In this document: in pieces, positions 1-4,849 of the stretch
How positions within the stretch are numbered: position 1 is the stretch's first letter
Layout of the letters: the number at the start of each line of letters is the position of its first letter
DNA from: Candidatus Omnitrophota bacterium
GTDB lineage: Bacteria > Omnitrophota > Gorgyraeia > Tantalellales > Tantalellaceae
Assembly: GCA_028717825.1 (NCBI GenBank)
Contig: JAQUNB010000104.1
Location: 1 to 5,425 of the forward strand
Length of the DNA: 5,425 nt
Direction: 5' to 3'
Notes under the pieces: generated by a model
The model's database searches: none
The model's input: the letters and a program-made list of their open reading frames with translations, nothing else
Told to the model about the DNA's origin: nothing
Program-made: the position numbers and the translations under genes

Positions 1-308
1 ATATCCCACAAAATAACCGCGTCGACTTCGGCAGACCTACCTTTTTCTATTATTTTTTTTACTTTTCCGATCTCACCGTCATAGATCAGGACGTTCAGGG
101 CCAAATATCCTTTTTTGCCGCGTGAGTGCAAAAAGTCCATTATTTTTTTCAGCTCTAAACTGTCAAAATTGCACGCGCCTTTACGCATATTGAGCTCGCC
201 GACCCCGAAATAAACCGCGTCGGCACCTGCGTTTACGGCGCTTCGGAGAGAACACCAGTCACCAGCCGGTGATACCAGTTCGGGTTTTTTTATATTTTTG
301 TCTTTCAC
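1..308 (-). CDS. U32 peptidase-family protein, N-terminal part (runs off window)
   Basis: The 102 visible codons match the N-terminus of the U32 family, the group of PrtC 'collagenase-like' proteins and the RNA and ubiquinone hydroxylation factors RlhA, TrhP and UbiU/UbiV. The family start is recognisable in order: P-E-L-V-S-P-A-G-D (residues 9-17), G-A-D-A-V-Y-F-G (28-35), an R-K-x-x-x-N-F segment (42-48), then H-S-R-G-K-K and L-N (61-72), as expected for the first strands of a TIM-barrel-like fold. The Cys cluster that marks the family lies further downstream, outside the window, so the subfamily and substrate cannot be told. The start is taken as GTG at 308-306, with a weak purine-rich AAGAAAG six bases upstream. 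No ATG, GTG or TTG lies in frame between it and the preceding gene. A better AAGGA lies 20 bases upstream, too far to be ideal. It follows the DUF6941-like gene after 37 bases and is probably cotranscribed. The family call is secure; protease activity is not implied. Confidence 0.88.
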   Translation of the reverse strand, partial: MKDKNIKKPELVSPAGDWCSLRSAVNAGADAVYFGVGELNMRKGACNFDSLELKKIMDFLHSRGKKGYLALNVLIYDGEIGKVKKIIEKGRSAEVDAVILWD

Positions 309-345
309 GTGGGGCTTTCTTAAGTTGATCCTTGTTATGAAATTT

Positions 346-768
346 TTAAGTATTTTCCGGTTCGACCTTTTTTATTTGGTTTACAAGGAACGTTTTTTGG
401 CCGCAGATCTCATTGTTCGAGAATATCCTGAACTCATATTTACCGGGATGCGGGAACTTCAGCCCCGCGAGATTAAAGACAAGGTCGTGTATATGGAGAG
501 GGCTTTCTATCACTATTTCTTTCGGGAGCTCCGCTTTGCCGATGATCACATCCTGTTCCAGATCAATAAGCTCAAGCCTAAAAGCATATTTTCCCACCGC
601 GTCAGTGAGTTTTATGTAAACAGCCAAAAAGTGATGTACGCATGGAAAGCTCAAAGCACTGATATTCTCGAATATCCCGATAAGGCTTTTTTTGTTGCTC
701 CCGGCTTCTGTTATCACTTTGTCGCAAACCAGCATTGCGTTCATTACGGGCTTTGGGTTTTTTATCAT
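346..768 (-). CDS. DUF6941-like conserved hypothetical protein
   Basis: This 140-residue cytoplasmic protein has no signal peptide or membrane segment. It resembles the DUF6941 family: an N-terminal stretch with M-N-A-M-L-V-C-D-K-V-I (residues 9-19), then G-I-F-E-N-I (31-36), F-P (41-42), Y-I-K-L-T-D (51-56), a strand with F-R-L-E-L-I-D (63-69), and a late P-G-K-Y-E-F-R-I-F (108-116). The alternation of hydrophobic strands and turns fits an all-beta sandwich of 130 to 140 residues, the usual size for such proteins. The family is uncharacterised, so no function is given. The ATG at 768 is preferred because AGGAG sits six bases upstream. A longer reading to 807 would add 13 residues with no ribosome binding site. 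The gene lies 37 bases before the U32-family gene and 111 bases after the small membrane protein gene, so it may begin its own transcript. The family assignment is from memory of sequence pattern. Confidence 0.8.
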   Translation of the reverse strand: MIKNPKPVMNAMLVCDKVITEAGSNKKSLIGIFENISALSFPCVHHFLAVYIKLTDAVGKYAFRLELIDLEQDVIIGKAELPKEIVIESPLHIHDLVFNLAGLKFPHPGKYEFRIFSNNEICGQKTFLVNQIKKVEPENT

Positions 769-879
769 TAAGATCTCCTGTGTTATTTTAGCCAAGGCGA
801 CGACCACAGAACTTAGGTCCTAAAGAGTCATAAAACAGGCCTTGGGTCGAACGCCTCTTACTCCCTTTAAACGGTAAAA
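769..879 (-). other. 111-base intergenic region with pseudoknot-compatible complementarity
   Basis: This gap separates the small membrane protein gene from the DUF6941-like gene. On the minus-strand RNA a 7-base segment CCAAGGC (845-839) is complementary to GCCTTGG (798-792). An adjoining CGACC (849-845) is complementary to GGTCG (805-801). The order A-B-A'-B' would be an H-type pseudoknot if both helices formed. Between them lies a TTAGG-T-CCTAA palindrome (813-823). I see no T-tract after a GC stem, so no intrinsic terminator, and no good -35/-10 pair. Helices of this length can arise by chance in a region this size, so a structured leader is only a possibility. Confidence 0.25.
775..779 (-). 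promoter_or_regulatory. Shine-Dalgarno site fixing the start of the DUF6941-like gene
   Basis: AGGAG on the minus strand stands six bases before the ATG at 768-766. It decides against the upstream in-frame start at 807. Confidence 0.8.
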
Positions 880-1062
880 TTATCCCGGATTTTTCATCCC
901 CGTGATGATCAAATACACCATTAGTACCACTGTTACCACTATGGTGATCACTGAGAAAATTTTTACTATTGCGGTCTCCGCCCTTTCCCCCTCTCTTGTC
1001 AGAAAAGAAACCATCCTCGTAATGATGTAAGTCCCGATCATGCATCCTATTGCTTCGATCAT
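880..1062 (-). CDS. 60-residue small membrane protein
   Basis: I do not recognise a named family. The protein has a hydrophobic or amphipathic N-terminal segment (residues 3-21, including I-G-C-M-I-G), a short charged linker L-T-R-E-G-E-R-A-E (21-29), then a clear transmembrane helix of about 20 residues rich in Ile and Val (34-54), ending in G-M-K-N-P-G. The single acidic and basic linker suggests a one-pass or hairpin inner-membrane protein. The start is well supported: AAGGAGGT, a near-perfect Shine-Dalgarno, ends five bases before the ATG at 1062-1060. That site also overlaps the apparent TTG start of a His- and Gly-rich reading frame covering 788-1078, which is therefore taken as a shadow. 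It follows two other tiny genes (1123-1374 and 1389-1649), which suggests a shared membrane or envelope role; that is inference from position only. Confidence 0.8.
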   Translation of the reverse strand: MIEAIGCMIGTYIITRMVSFLTREGERAETAIVKIFSVITIVVTVVLMVYLIITGMKNPG

Positions 1063-1067
1063 GGGTT

Positions 1068-1075
1068 ACCTCCTT
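1068..1075 (-). promoter_or_regulatory. Strong Shine-Dalgarno site of the 60-residue membrane protein gene
   Basis: AAGGAGGT on the minus strand, five bases before the ATG at 1062. It is the strongest ribosome binding site in the window and decides which of two overlapping frames is real. Confidence 0.85.
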
Positions 1076-1098
1076 CAATAGAAAATCTCGATATTCTC

Positions 1099-1113
1099 GT
1101 TCCCTTGGGGAAC
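1099..1113 (-). other. Short perfect hairpin between two small genes
   Basis: GTTCCC and GGGAAC form a perfect 6-base inverted repeat around a 3-base loop, 9 bases after the stop codon of the secreted SHOCT-like protein gene and 23 bases before the Shine-Dalgarno of the next gene. No T-run follows it on the minus strand, so it is not a classical intrinsic terminator. It could protect or punctuate the mRNA. Confidence 0.4.
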
Positions 1114-1122
1114 CTTGAAAAC

Positions 1123-1374
1123 TTATTCCTCGCGTTCATCGATCTTCCTTTTATCTTCGATATAGTCCGTTTTGGTTAAAGCTCCTTCGTCATACGCTTT
1201 ATTCAGATCTCTCATCTTGCGTTCATAACGCGGAGTCTCTTTGTAATCAGCGTCCTGTGTATCTTCGTTTGAAACTACACCCATATCATCCAATTTGGGC
1301 TGCACATTCTGATCAGCCGCGAAAGAAATAGCGGAGAGAAACATAATTGACAGCAACATAACCGTTTTTTTCAT
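1123..1374 (-). CDS. Small secreted protein with SHOCT-like C-terminus
   Basis: This 83-residue protein starts with a classic signal peptide: M-K-K, a hydrophobic core to residue 18, and probable cleavage after Ala19 or Ala20 (I-S-F-A-A-D). The mature part is hydrophilic and acidic. Its last 30 residues (about 53-80) carry L-N-K-A-Y-D-E-G-A-L-T-K-x-D-Y-x-x-x-K, which resembles the two-helix SHOCT motif (Leu, then a turn with G-x-[IL]-[ST], then an aromatic residue and Lys-rich helix). SHOCT segments are usually short C-terminal oligomerisation or tethering tails, so a scaffold role outside the cytoplasm is conceivable but unproven. The ATG at 1374 is chosen because GGGG lies 5 bases and AAGGA lies 10 bases upstream. 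A TTG reading six codons longer would place the ribosome site inside the coding region. AAGGA abuts the TGA of the upstream gene, 14 bases away, so translational coupling is likely. Confidence 0.82.
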   Translation of the reverse strand: MKKTVMLLSIMFLSAISFAADQNVQPKLDDMGVVSNEDTQDADYKETPRYERKMRDLNKAYDEGALTKTDYIEDKRKIDEREE

Positions 1375-1379
1375 ATTAA

Positions 1380-1389
1380 CCCCTTCCTT
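1380..1389 (-). promoter_or_regulatory. Shine-Dalgarno region touching the upstream stop codon
   Basis: AAGGAAGGGG on the minus strand begins within the TGA (1391-1389) of the preceding gene and ends five bases before the ATG at 1374. It supports the shorter start and suggests coupled translation of the two small genes. Confidence 0.7.
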
Positions 1390-1649
1390 CAATTTTTAAA
1401 ATCGTGTTCTACTTTTGCCACATCCGGCAGACCTTTTTTTAGATCATCAAAGTTTTTGCCTTTCCCTGCAGCCGTTGTTTGCGTCGCCTGCATTTCGACC
1501 AGCCTTTTTAAATACCCCTGCCGCAGCACTTCAAGATCTTTGCGCCGCTGTTTTTGCTCATCCATTATGACGAGAGAAACCGTAAGTATTACCGCCACCA
1601 GAGTAATTAAGGCAAATATCCATATTTTTTTATATTGTAGTATCTTCAT
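1389..1649 (-). CDS. Small single-pass membrane protein with charged tail
   Basis: I do not recognise a family. The 86 residues begin with a short basic N-terminus (K-I-L-Q-Y-K-K), followed by one strong transmembrane helix (residues about 9-29). Then comes a heptad-like charged helix E-Q-K-Q-R-R-K-D-L-E-V-L-R (31-43) continuing to about residue 53, a small Thr/Ala/Gly linker (56-64) and a charged C-terminus. This is an N-anchored topology like that of small FtsL- or FtsB-type or uncharacterised envelope proteins, but no specific motif supports such an identity. The ATG at 1649 follows GGGAGGGG with unusually short spacing of only one to a few bases. The next Met is after the membrane helix, so this start is the sensible one. 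It lies 41 bases after malQ and 14 bases before the next secreted gene. Confidence 0.75.
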   Translation of the reverse strand: MKILQYKKIWIFALITLVAVILTVSLVIMDEQKQRRKDLEVLRQGYLKRLVEMQATQTTAAGKGKNFDDLKKGLPDVAKVEHDFKN

Positions 1650-1690
1650 TCCCCTCCCAGCTGCTTACGAGCAAAAGACTCCCGGTAAAT

Positions 1691-3193
1691 TTATCGGATA
1701 TCCCTCGCGGTTAATTTAGTCAGATTACGAAGTTTGTCCATGTGTATTTTTTTTATACTGTCCGGAAGCAACCTCCACCGCCAATTACCGCTTGCGACCT
1801 GCGGCCGGTTCATCCGCGCATCACTACCCAACCCAAGCACATCCTGTACCGGAAAAATAACTATATCCGCCAAAGAGGCCATAAGCTGTTCCATTATAAC
1901 CCAATTGATATCGGGCCTTATTTCGTCTATCTTCAGATAAGCCAGCAGCCTTTTTTTTTGTTCCTCGTTCACCTCATTCTCCAGCCACCCCATCAAAGTA
2001 TTGTTGTCATGCGTCCCTGTATACGCGACACAGTTCTCTTTATAAGTATGCGGCAAATACGGATGATCCGGGTTATCTTCGCCGAACGCGAACTGAAAGA
2101 TCTTCATGCCGGGAAAACCGTAATGGGCCATGGCTTCGCGCACATCATCGGTAATATGCCCAAGATCCTCCGCTATTACCGGAAATGATTCTATTTCTTT
2201 CATAAGAGTATCGAAAAAATCATAGGTCGGAACGCTCTGCCAATAACCGTTTACGGCGGTCTTTTCGGTGGCGGGGACCTCCCAATACTGCACTAGCCCC
2301 CTAAAATGGTCGATCCGCATGACGTCAAAGAACTTGAACATATGTTTCATCCTTTTTACCCACCAGTCATATTTCGTCTCTTTCAAGACCTCCCATTTAT
2401 AAACTGGATTATTCCACAGCTGTCCGGTCTTGCTGAAGTAATCGGGCGGAACGCCTGAGACAACAAAAGGATGCTTATTCTCATCAAGTTTGAATATCTG
2501 GTTATTGGCCCACACATCACAGCTATCATACCCTACATATATCGGAATATCCCCTATGATCTTGATTCGTTTCTCCGCGCTATATGTTTTTAGCGCAAAC
2601 CATTGTTTATAAAAAATAAATTGGAAAAATTTTTCTCTTTTTATGTCCTTTTTTAATCTCTTCTTAGCCGATTCCATCGCCGCCGGTTTTCTATTCCTTA
2701 TTTCCTCGGGCCATTTATCCCACGATTCTTTATTGAATTTGTTTTTGAGCGCCGTAAAAAGCGCGTAATCCTCAAGCCAATAGGATTCGCTTTGACAAAA
2801 TTTGTTAAAATCATTCTTTTTTCTTTTCCTTAAAAAATTCTCATAAGCTTTATCTAGAAGATGGTATTTATACGCCGACGCTTTTGGAAAATCGACGCTG
2901 CCGGCGGGGAAAAATCCGTTTTTTTCCTCTATATCCTCTCTATTAAGAAAACCTTCCGCTAGAAGCCCATCAAAACCGATGAGCATAGGATTTAACGCAA
3001 AGCTGGAAGTGCTAAAATACGGAGAATAGCTGTAATCATCCGGACGGTTAAGCGGCAATATTTGCCAGTAAGATTGCCCGCTGTCAGATAGGACATCCAC
3101 AAAATCGAACGCGCTTTTTCCAAGATCTCCAACGCCGTATTTCGATGGCAAAGAGGTAATATGTATAAGCAACCCGCAGCCTCTTTCGTTCAT
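1691..3193 (-). CDS. malQ: 4-alpha-glucanotransferase (amylomaltase, GH77)
   Basis: MalQ transfers 1,4-alpha-glucan segments between maltodextrins, releasing glucose, in the cytoplasm as part of glycogen and maltodextrin turnover. The 500 residues are the usual length of compact bacterial amylomaltases and all GH77 landmarks are present: H-I-T-S-L-P (11-16), Q-I-L-P-L (44-48), I-G-D-I-P-I-Y-V with Y-D-S-x-D-V-W (213-228), R-I-D-H-F-R-G with the predicted nucleophile Asp295, A-E-D-L-G with predicted acid/base Glu342, and G-T-H-D-N-N-T with Asp396 as the transition-state residue. The C-terminal D-V-L-G-L-G-S-x-A-R-M-N-x-P and G-N-W-R-W-R (451-474) complete the fold. The loop after Q-I-L-P-L reads N-R-P-D-D-Y-S-Y-S-P-Y rather than the common G-P-T-G-Y-G-D-S-P-Y. 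AAAGGA seven bases upstream supports the ATG. It follows the YgjP-like gene by 16 bases, so the two are very likely cotranscribed. No other glycogen gene is visible nearby. Confidence 0.97.
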   Translation of the reverse strand: MNERGCGLLIHITSLPSKYGVGDLGKSAFDFVDVLSDSGQSYWQILPLNRPDDYSYSPYFSTSSFALNPMLIGFDGLLAEGFLNREDIEEKNGFFPAGSVDFPKASAYKYHLLDKAYENFLRKRKKNDFNKFCQSESYWLEDYALFTALKNKFNKESWDKWPEEIRNRKPAAMESAKKRLKKDIKREKFFQFIFYKQWFALKTYSAEKRIKIIGDIPIYVGYDSCDVWANNQIFKLDENKHPFVVSGVPPDYFSKTGQLWNNPVYKWEVLKETKYDWWVKRMKHMFKFFDVMRIDHFRGLVQYWEVPATEKTAVNGYWQSVPTYDFFDTLMKEIESFPVIAEDLGHITDDVREAMAHYGFPGMKIFQFAFGEDNPDHPYLPHTYKENCVAYTGTHDNNTLMGWLENEVNEEQKKRLLAYLKIDEIRPDINWVIMEQLMASLADIVIFPVQDVLGLGSDARMNRPQVASGNWRWRLLPDSIKKIHMDKLRNLTKLTARDIR

Positions 3194-3209
3194 TTATTTT
3201 TCCTTTCTC

Positions 3210-3782
3210 TCATACCTCGAGGAACCGGATATGATATTTTTTTAATCTTGAATGGAGATCCTTTGCCCCAGATAAATATTTAGATAATTCCAACCAAAAA
3301 TCTTTCCCATGATTTTTTACACGAATGTGGACAAGTTCATGCATTATAACATAATCTATCAATTCTTCGGGAAGCACCCCCAGTTTCACGTTCAAACTAA
3401 TATCTCCGCGCACCGAACAACTTCCCCACCTCGTCTTTTGTTCCCTGATCACCAAACGATTATACTGAAACCCGTGCAGTTTTGCCAGAACCTTGCACCT
3501 TTCCGCCAGCAAAACCGAGAAGTCCTCTTTTCTCTTCGGTTCGGAAGCTTTTGAGAAACGCGCGTGACTCTCCTCTATCTTTTTGATCTTTTTGCTGAAT
3601 TTGTGAACCCAACCGATATTATTAAAAAGCGTCCTTTCGGCTTCTTGATAAGAAACCCTATCCGGAACGGCTAATCTGATTCCTTTTGAGGGAGTAAATG
3701 AAAGATTGAATTTGCGAGCACGCCGGCTTTTTTCCAAAATTACTTTTCCTACTCCGCCGACATCTACAGTTACAAGAGTCAT
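3210..3782 (-). CDS. YgjP/WLM-type zinc metallopeptidase (DUF45)
   Basis: This 190-residue cytoplasmic protein is a YgjP-like metallopeptidase. The N-terminal half carries the beta-rich part with R-R-A-R-K-F-N-L-S (20-28) and I-R-L-A-V-P (35-40), where the family usually reads a similar R-x-x-x-x-x-L and V-x-V-P pattern. The core follows: R-E-Q-K-T-R-W-G-S-C-S (113-123), I-S-L-N (128-131), and the zinc site H-E-L-V-H at 148-152 with a third ligand candidate His158 in N-H-G-K-D-F-W. Glu149 is the predicted catalytic base. Members are usually around 220 to 240 residues, so this one is somewhat short. The natural substrate is not established for most of the family. The ATG at 3782 has only a weak GAAGGG site eleven bases upstream, so the exact start is less sure than the frame. 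It ends 16 bases before malQ, with its TGA four bases upstream of the malQ ribosome site. Confidence 0.93.
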   Translation of the reverse strand: MTLVTVDVGGVGKVILEKSRRARKFNLSFTPSKGIRLAVPDRVSYQEAERTLFNNIGWVHKFSKKIKKIEESHARFSKASEPKRKEDFSVLLAERCKVLAKLHGFQYNRLVIREQKTRWGSCSVRGDISLNVKLGVLPEELIDYVIMHELVHIRVKNHGKDFWLELSKYLSGAKDLHSRLKKYHIRFLEV

Positions 3783-3818
3783 TTTACAAAAGACCCTTCT
3801 AAAAATTTTTTACAGGAT

Positions 3819-4439
3819 TTATTTAATGGCTATATTATCGATATAAACTGCCCCCTCATACGGAGGACCCGCATGAGAGGGATTGGCATCATATTCTATA
3901 CGTATCACTATTTTTCTCACATTATTAATGTTCGCCGGCAGGCTCGCCTCTATTGTTTTTCTCTTCCAGAACATCAGCTCTTCCTCGGGCGTAACATCCA
4001 ATTTCGCGGTGACTTCCGTCCATTGCCCGGTTTTTAACGGAACAGGATACCTTTGCTCTATGATCCACCACGGCCCTGCGACCAGAATTATCCTTGCTTT
4101 ATAAAGTCCGCCTTTGGCTTCTTTGGGAAGGAATATATCCGCGGAAATACTTTTATATCCCGAGAGGTCCATGTCCATGACATATTCAACAACTCCCGCC
4201 GTCCATTCACTTCCGGGAAACGCGCAAATGAGTTTTAGCGATTTATCCCCTTTCAACGCTTTCTCATCGCTTACTTCAAGTATTTTCCCGACATGATCTT
4301 CTTGTTCCATCGCCCAATCGGGGACATCCCATCCTTCCGTATCGCTTTCGAAATCAAAATGGATCTCAGGCTTTGCAAAGCAGCAAAAAGCCCACAACAG
4401 GATAGTAACATTTACGACAAATAACTTGCAAAGTCTCAT
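3819..4439 (-). CDS. Secreted beta-sandwich protein, carbohydrate-binding-module-like
   Basis: The protein has 206 residues with a signal peptide of about 22 (basic M-R-L-C-K start, hydrophobic core, cleavage near C-F-A-K), so it is exported. No lipobox fits the cysteines near the cleavage site. The mature part has the pattern of a galactose-binding-like jelly roll: F-D-F-E-S-D-T-E-G-W (28-37) near the start, K-G-D-K-S-L-K-L (63-70), repeated Trp and Tyr-rich strands (W-W at 124-125, G-Q-W at 138-140), and the closing A-V-Y-I-D-N-I-A-I (197-205). The 'FE-G-W ... G-x-x-S-L-K ... Y-I-D-N-I' signature is common in carbohydrate-binding modules of several families and in sugar-active enzyme ancillary domains. 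No catalytic domain is attached, so binding of a glycan is an inference. The ATG at 4439 is preferred over an in-frame TTG at 4463 because two GGGGGA runs lie upstream of it and the signal peptide begins there. It sits 36 bases before the YgjP-like gene. Confidence 0.78.
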   Translation of the reverse strand: MRLCKLFVVNVTILLWAFCCFAKPEIHFDFESDTEGWDVPDWAMEQEDHVGKILEVSDEKALKGDKSLKLICAFPGSEWTAGVVEYVMDMDLSGYKSISADIFLPKEAKGGLYKARIILVAGPWWIIEQRYPVPLKTGQWTEVTAKLDVTPEEELMFWKRKTIEASLPANINNVRKIVIRIEYDANPSHAGPPYEGAVYIDNIAIK

Positions 4440-4456
4440 GTTCCCCCGTTCCCCCC
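4440..4456 (-). promoter_or_regulatory. Doubled G-rich ribosome binding region
   Basis: On the minus strand two tandem copies of GGGGGAAC stand directly before the ATG at 4439, the outer one with an extra G. Only the outer copy has normal Shine-Dalgarno spacing (about ten bases); the inner one is two bases from the ATG. The arrangement supports the ATG over the upstream TTG. Confidence 0.45.
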
Positions 4457-4484
4457 GCAACAACTCACACCATTTGTAATATCG

Positions 4485-4751
4485 TTATTCCTCATCATCA
4501 TTCAGCATTTCCTGATCTTCGCCCTGTTCTTCCATCATCTGTCCCTGTTCCCCGCCGATCTGCTCATTTATTTCTTGCCCCATGCTGGGCGCTTCTCTTT
4601 TGATTTTGGACGCGCTCTGATTAAGCTCTTCACTTACATAACTATCAGTCGCTTCAACACTGTCTTCCTGCGCAGAAGCTTGACAAACACCATAAGATAC
4701 AATACCCGCTATGAGCGACAACATGATCACCATTTTTGTAATAACTTTCAT
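4485..4751 (-). CDS. Small acidic secreted protein of unknown function
   Basis: I recognise no family. The 88 residues begin with a signal peptide (M-K-V-I-T-K, hydrophobic 7-22, cleavage probably after A-S-A at 25-27). A lipobox is not met, since Val precedes Cys23. The mature 61 residues are nearly all hydrophilic and acidic, rich in Glu, Gln, Asp and Ser. The C-terminal third holds G-G-E-Q-G-Q-M-M-E-E-Q-G-E-D-Q-E, ending D-D-E-E, and lacks hydrophobic core residues, so it is likely disordered outside the cytoplasm and could bind cations or basic partners. Start choice is open: ATG at 4751 has GGAG directly against it and AAAGGA about 12 bases upstream, while a GTG at 4760 (three codons longer) has AAAGGA with about four bases of spacing. 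The signal peptide works with either. It follows the signal-bearing hypothetical gene and precedes the CBM-like gene by 45 bases. Confidence 0.72.
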   Translation of the reverse strand: MKVITKMVIMLSLIAGIVSYGVCQASAQEDSVEATDSYVSEELNQSASKIKREAPSMGQEINEQIGGEQGQMMEEQGEDQEMLNDDEE

Positions 4752-4791
4752 CTCCGGCACCCATCCTTTCTGTAAATTTTAACCGATTCTC

Positions 4792-4821
4792 AATAACACC
4801 ATTCTACACTTTAATGTTATT
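4792..4821. repeat. 7-base inverted repeat in intergenic gap
   Basis: AATAACA (4792-4798) and TGTTATT (4815-4821) are perfect inverted copies separated by 16 bases. It lies in the 98-base gap between the 4850-5425 gene and the acidic secreted protein gene, which holds nothing else I can recognise. The arms are AT-rich and not followed by a T-run, so a terminator is unlikely. A binding site for a dimeric regulator is possible, or it may be chance. Confidence 0.25.
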
Positions 4822-4849
4822 CGCCGCTATCTCATATTTTTGCGAAAGT

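Noticed and set aside
298..771. 157-codon plus-strand frame opposite the DUF6941-like gene.
   Set aside because: It overlaps a gene that matches a known family almost end to end, shows no recognisable domain, and is the only long frame against the shared orientation.
769..807. N-terminal extension of the DUF6941-like protein by 13 residues.
   Set aside because: The extension has no ribosome binding site, while AGGAG sits at proper distance from the inner ATG.
788..1078. 96-codon minus-strand frame rich in His, Asp and Gly overlapping the 60-residue membrane protein gene.
   Set aside because: Its TTG start overlaps the strong ribosome site of the 60-residue gene, and its odd composition is what a shifted reading of Ile/Val codons gives. 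The membrane frame has the better start and a coherent helix.
1742..2188. 148-codon plus-strand frame within malQ.
   Set aside because: It lies antisense to strongly conserved GH77 C-terminal motifs and has no recognisable protein features.
3801..3810. AT palindrome AAAAATTTTT between the CBM-like and YgjP-like genes, considered as a terminator.
   Set aside because: It has no GC-rich stem and would be too weak to terminate; the gap of 36 bases fits cotranscription.
4370..4390. Cysteines at the end of the CBM-like signal peptide considered as a lipoprotein site.
   Set aside because: The residue before each Cys is Phe or Cys rather than Gly, Ala or Ser, so the lipobox rule is not met.
4761..4849. 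TAGAAT and TAAAAT hexamers considered as -10 boxes for the acidic secreted gene.
   Set aside because: Neither has a TTGACA-like element at about 17 bases upstream; such AT hexamers are expected by chance here.
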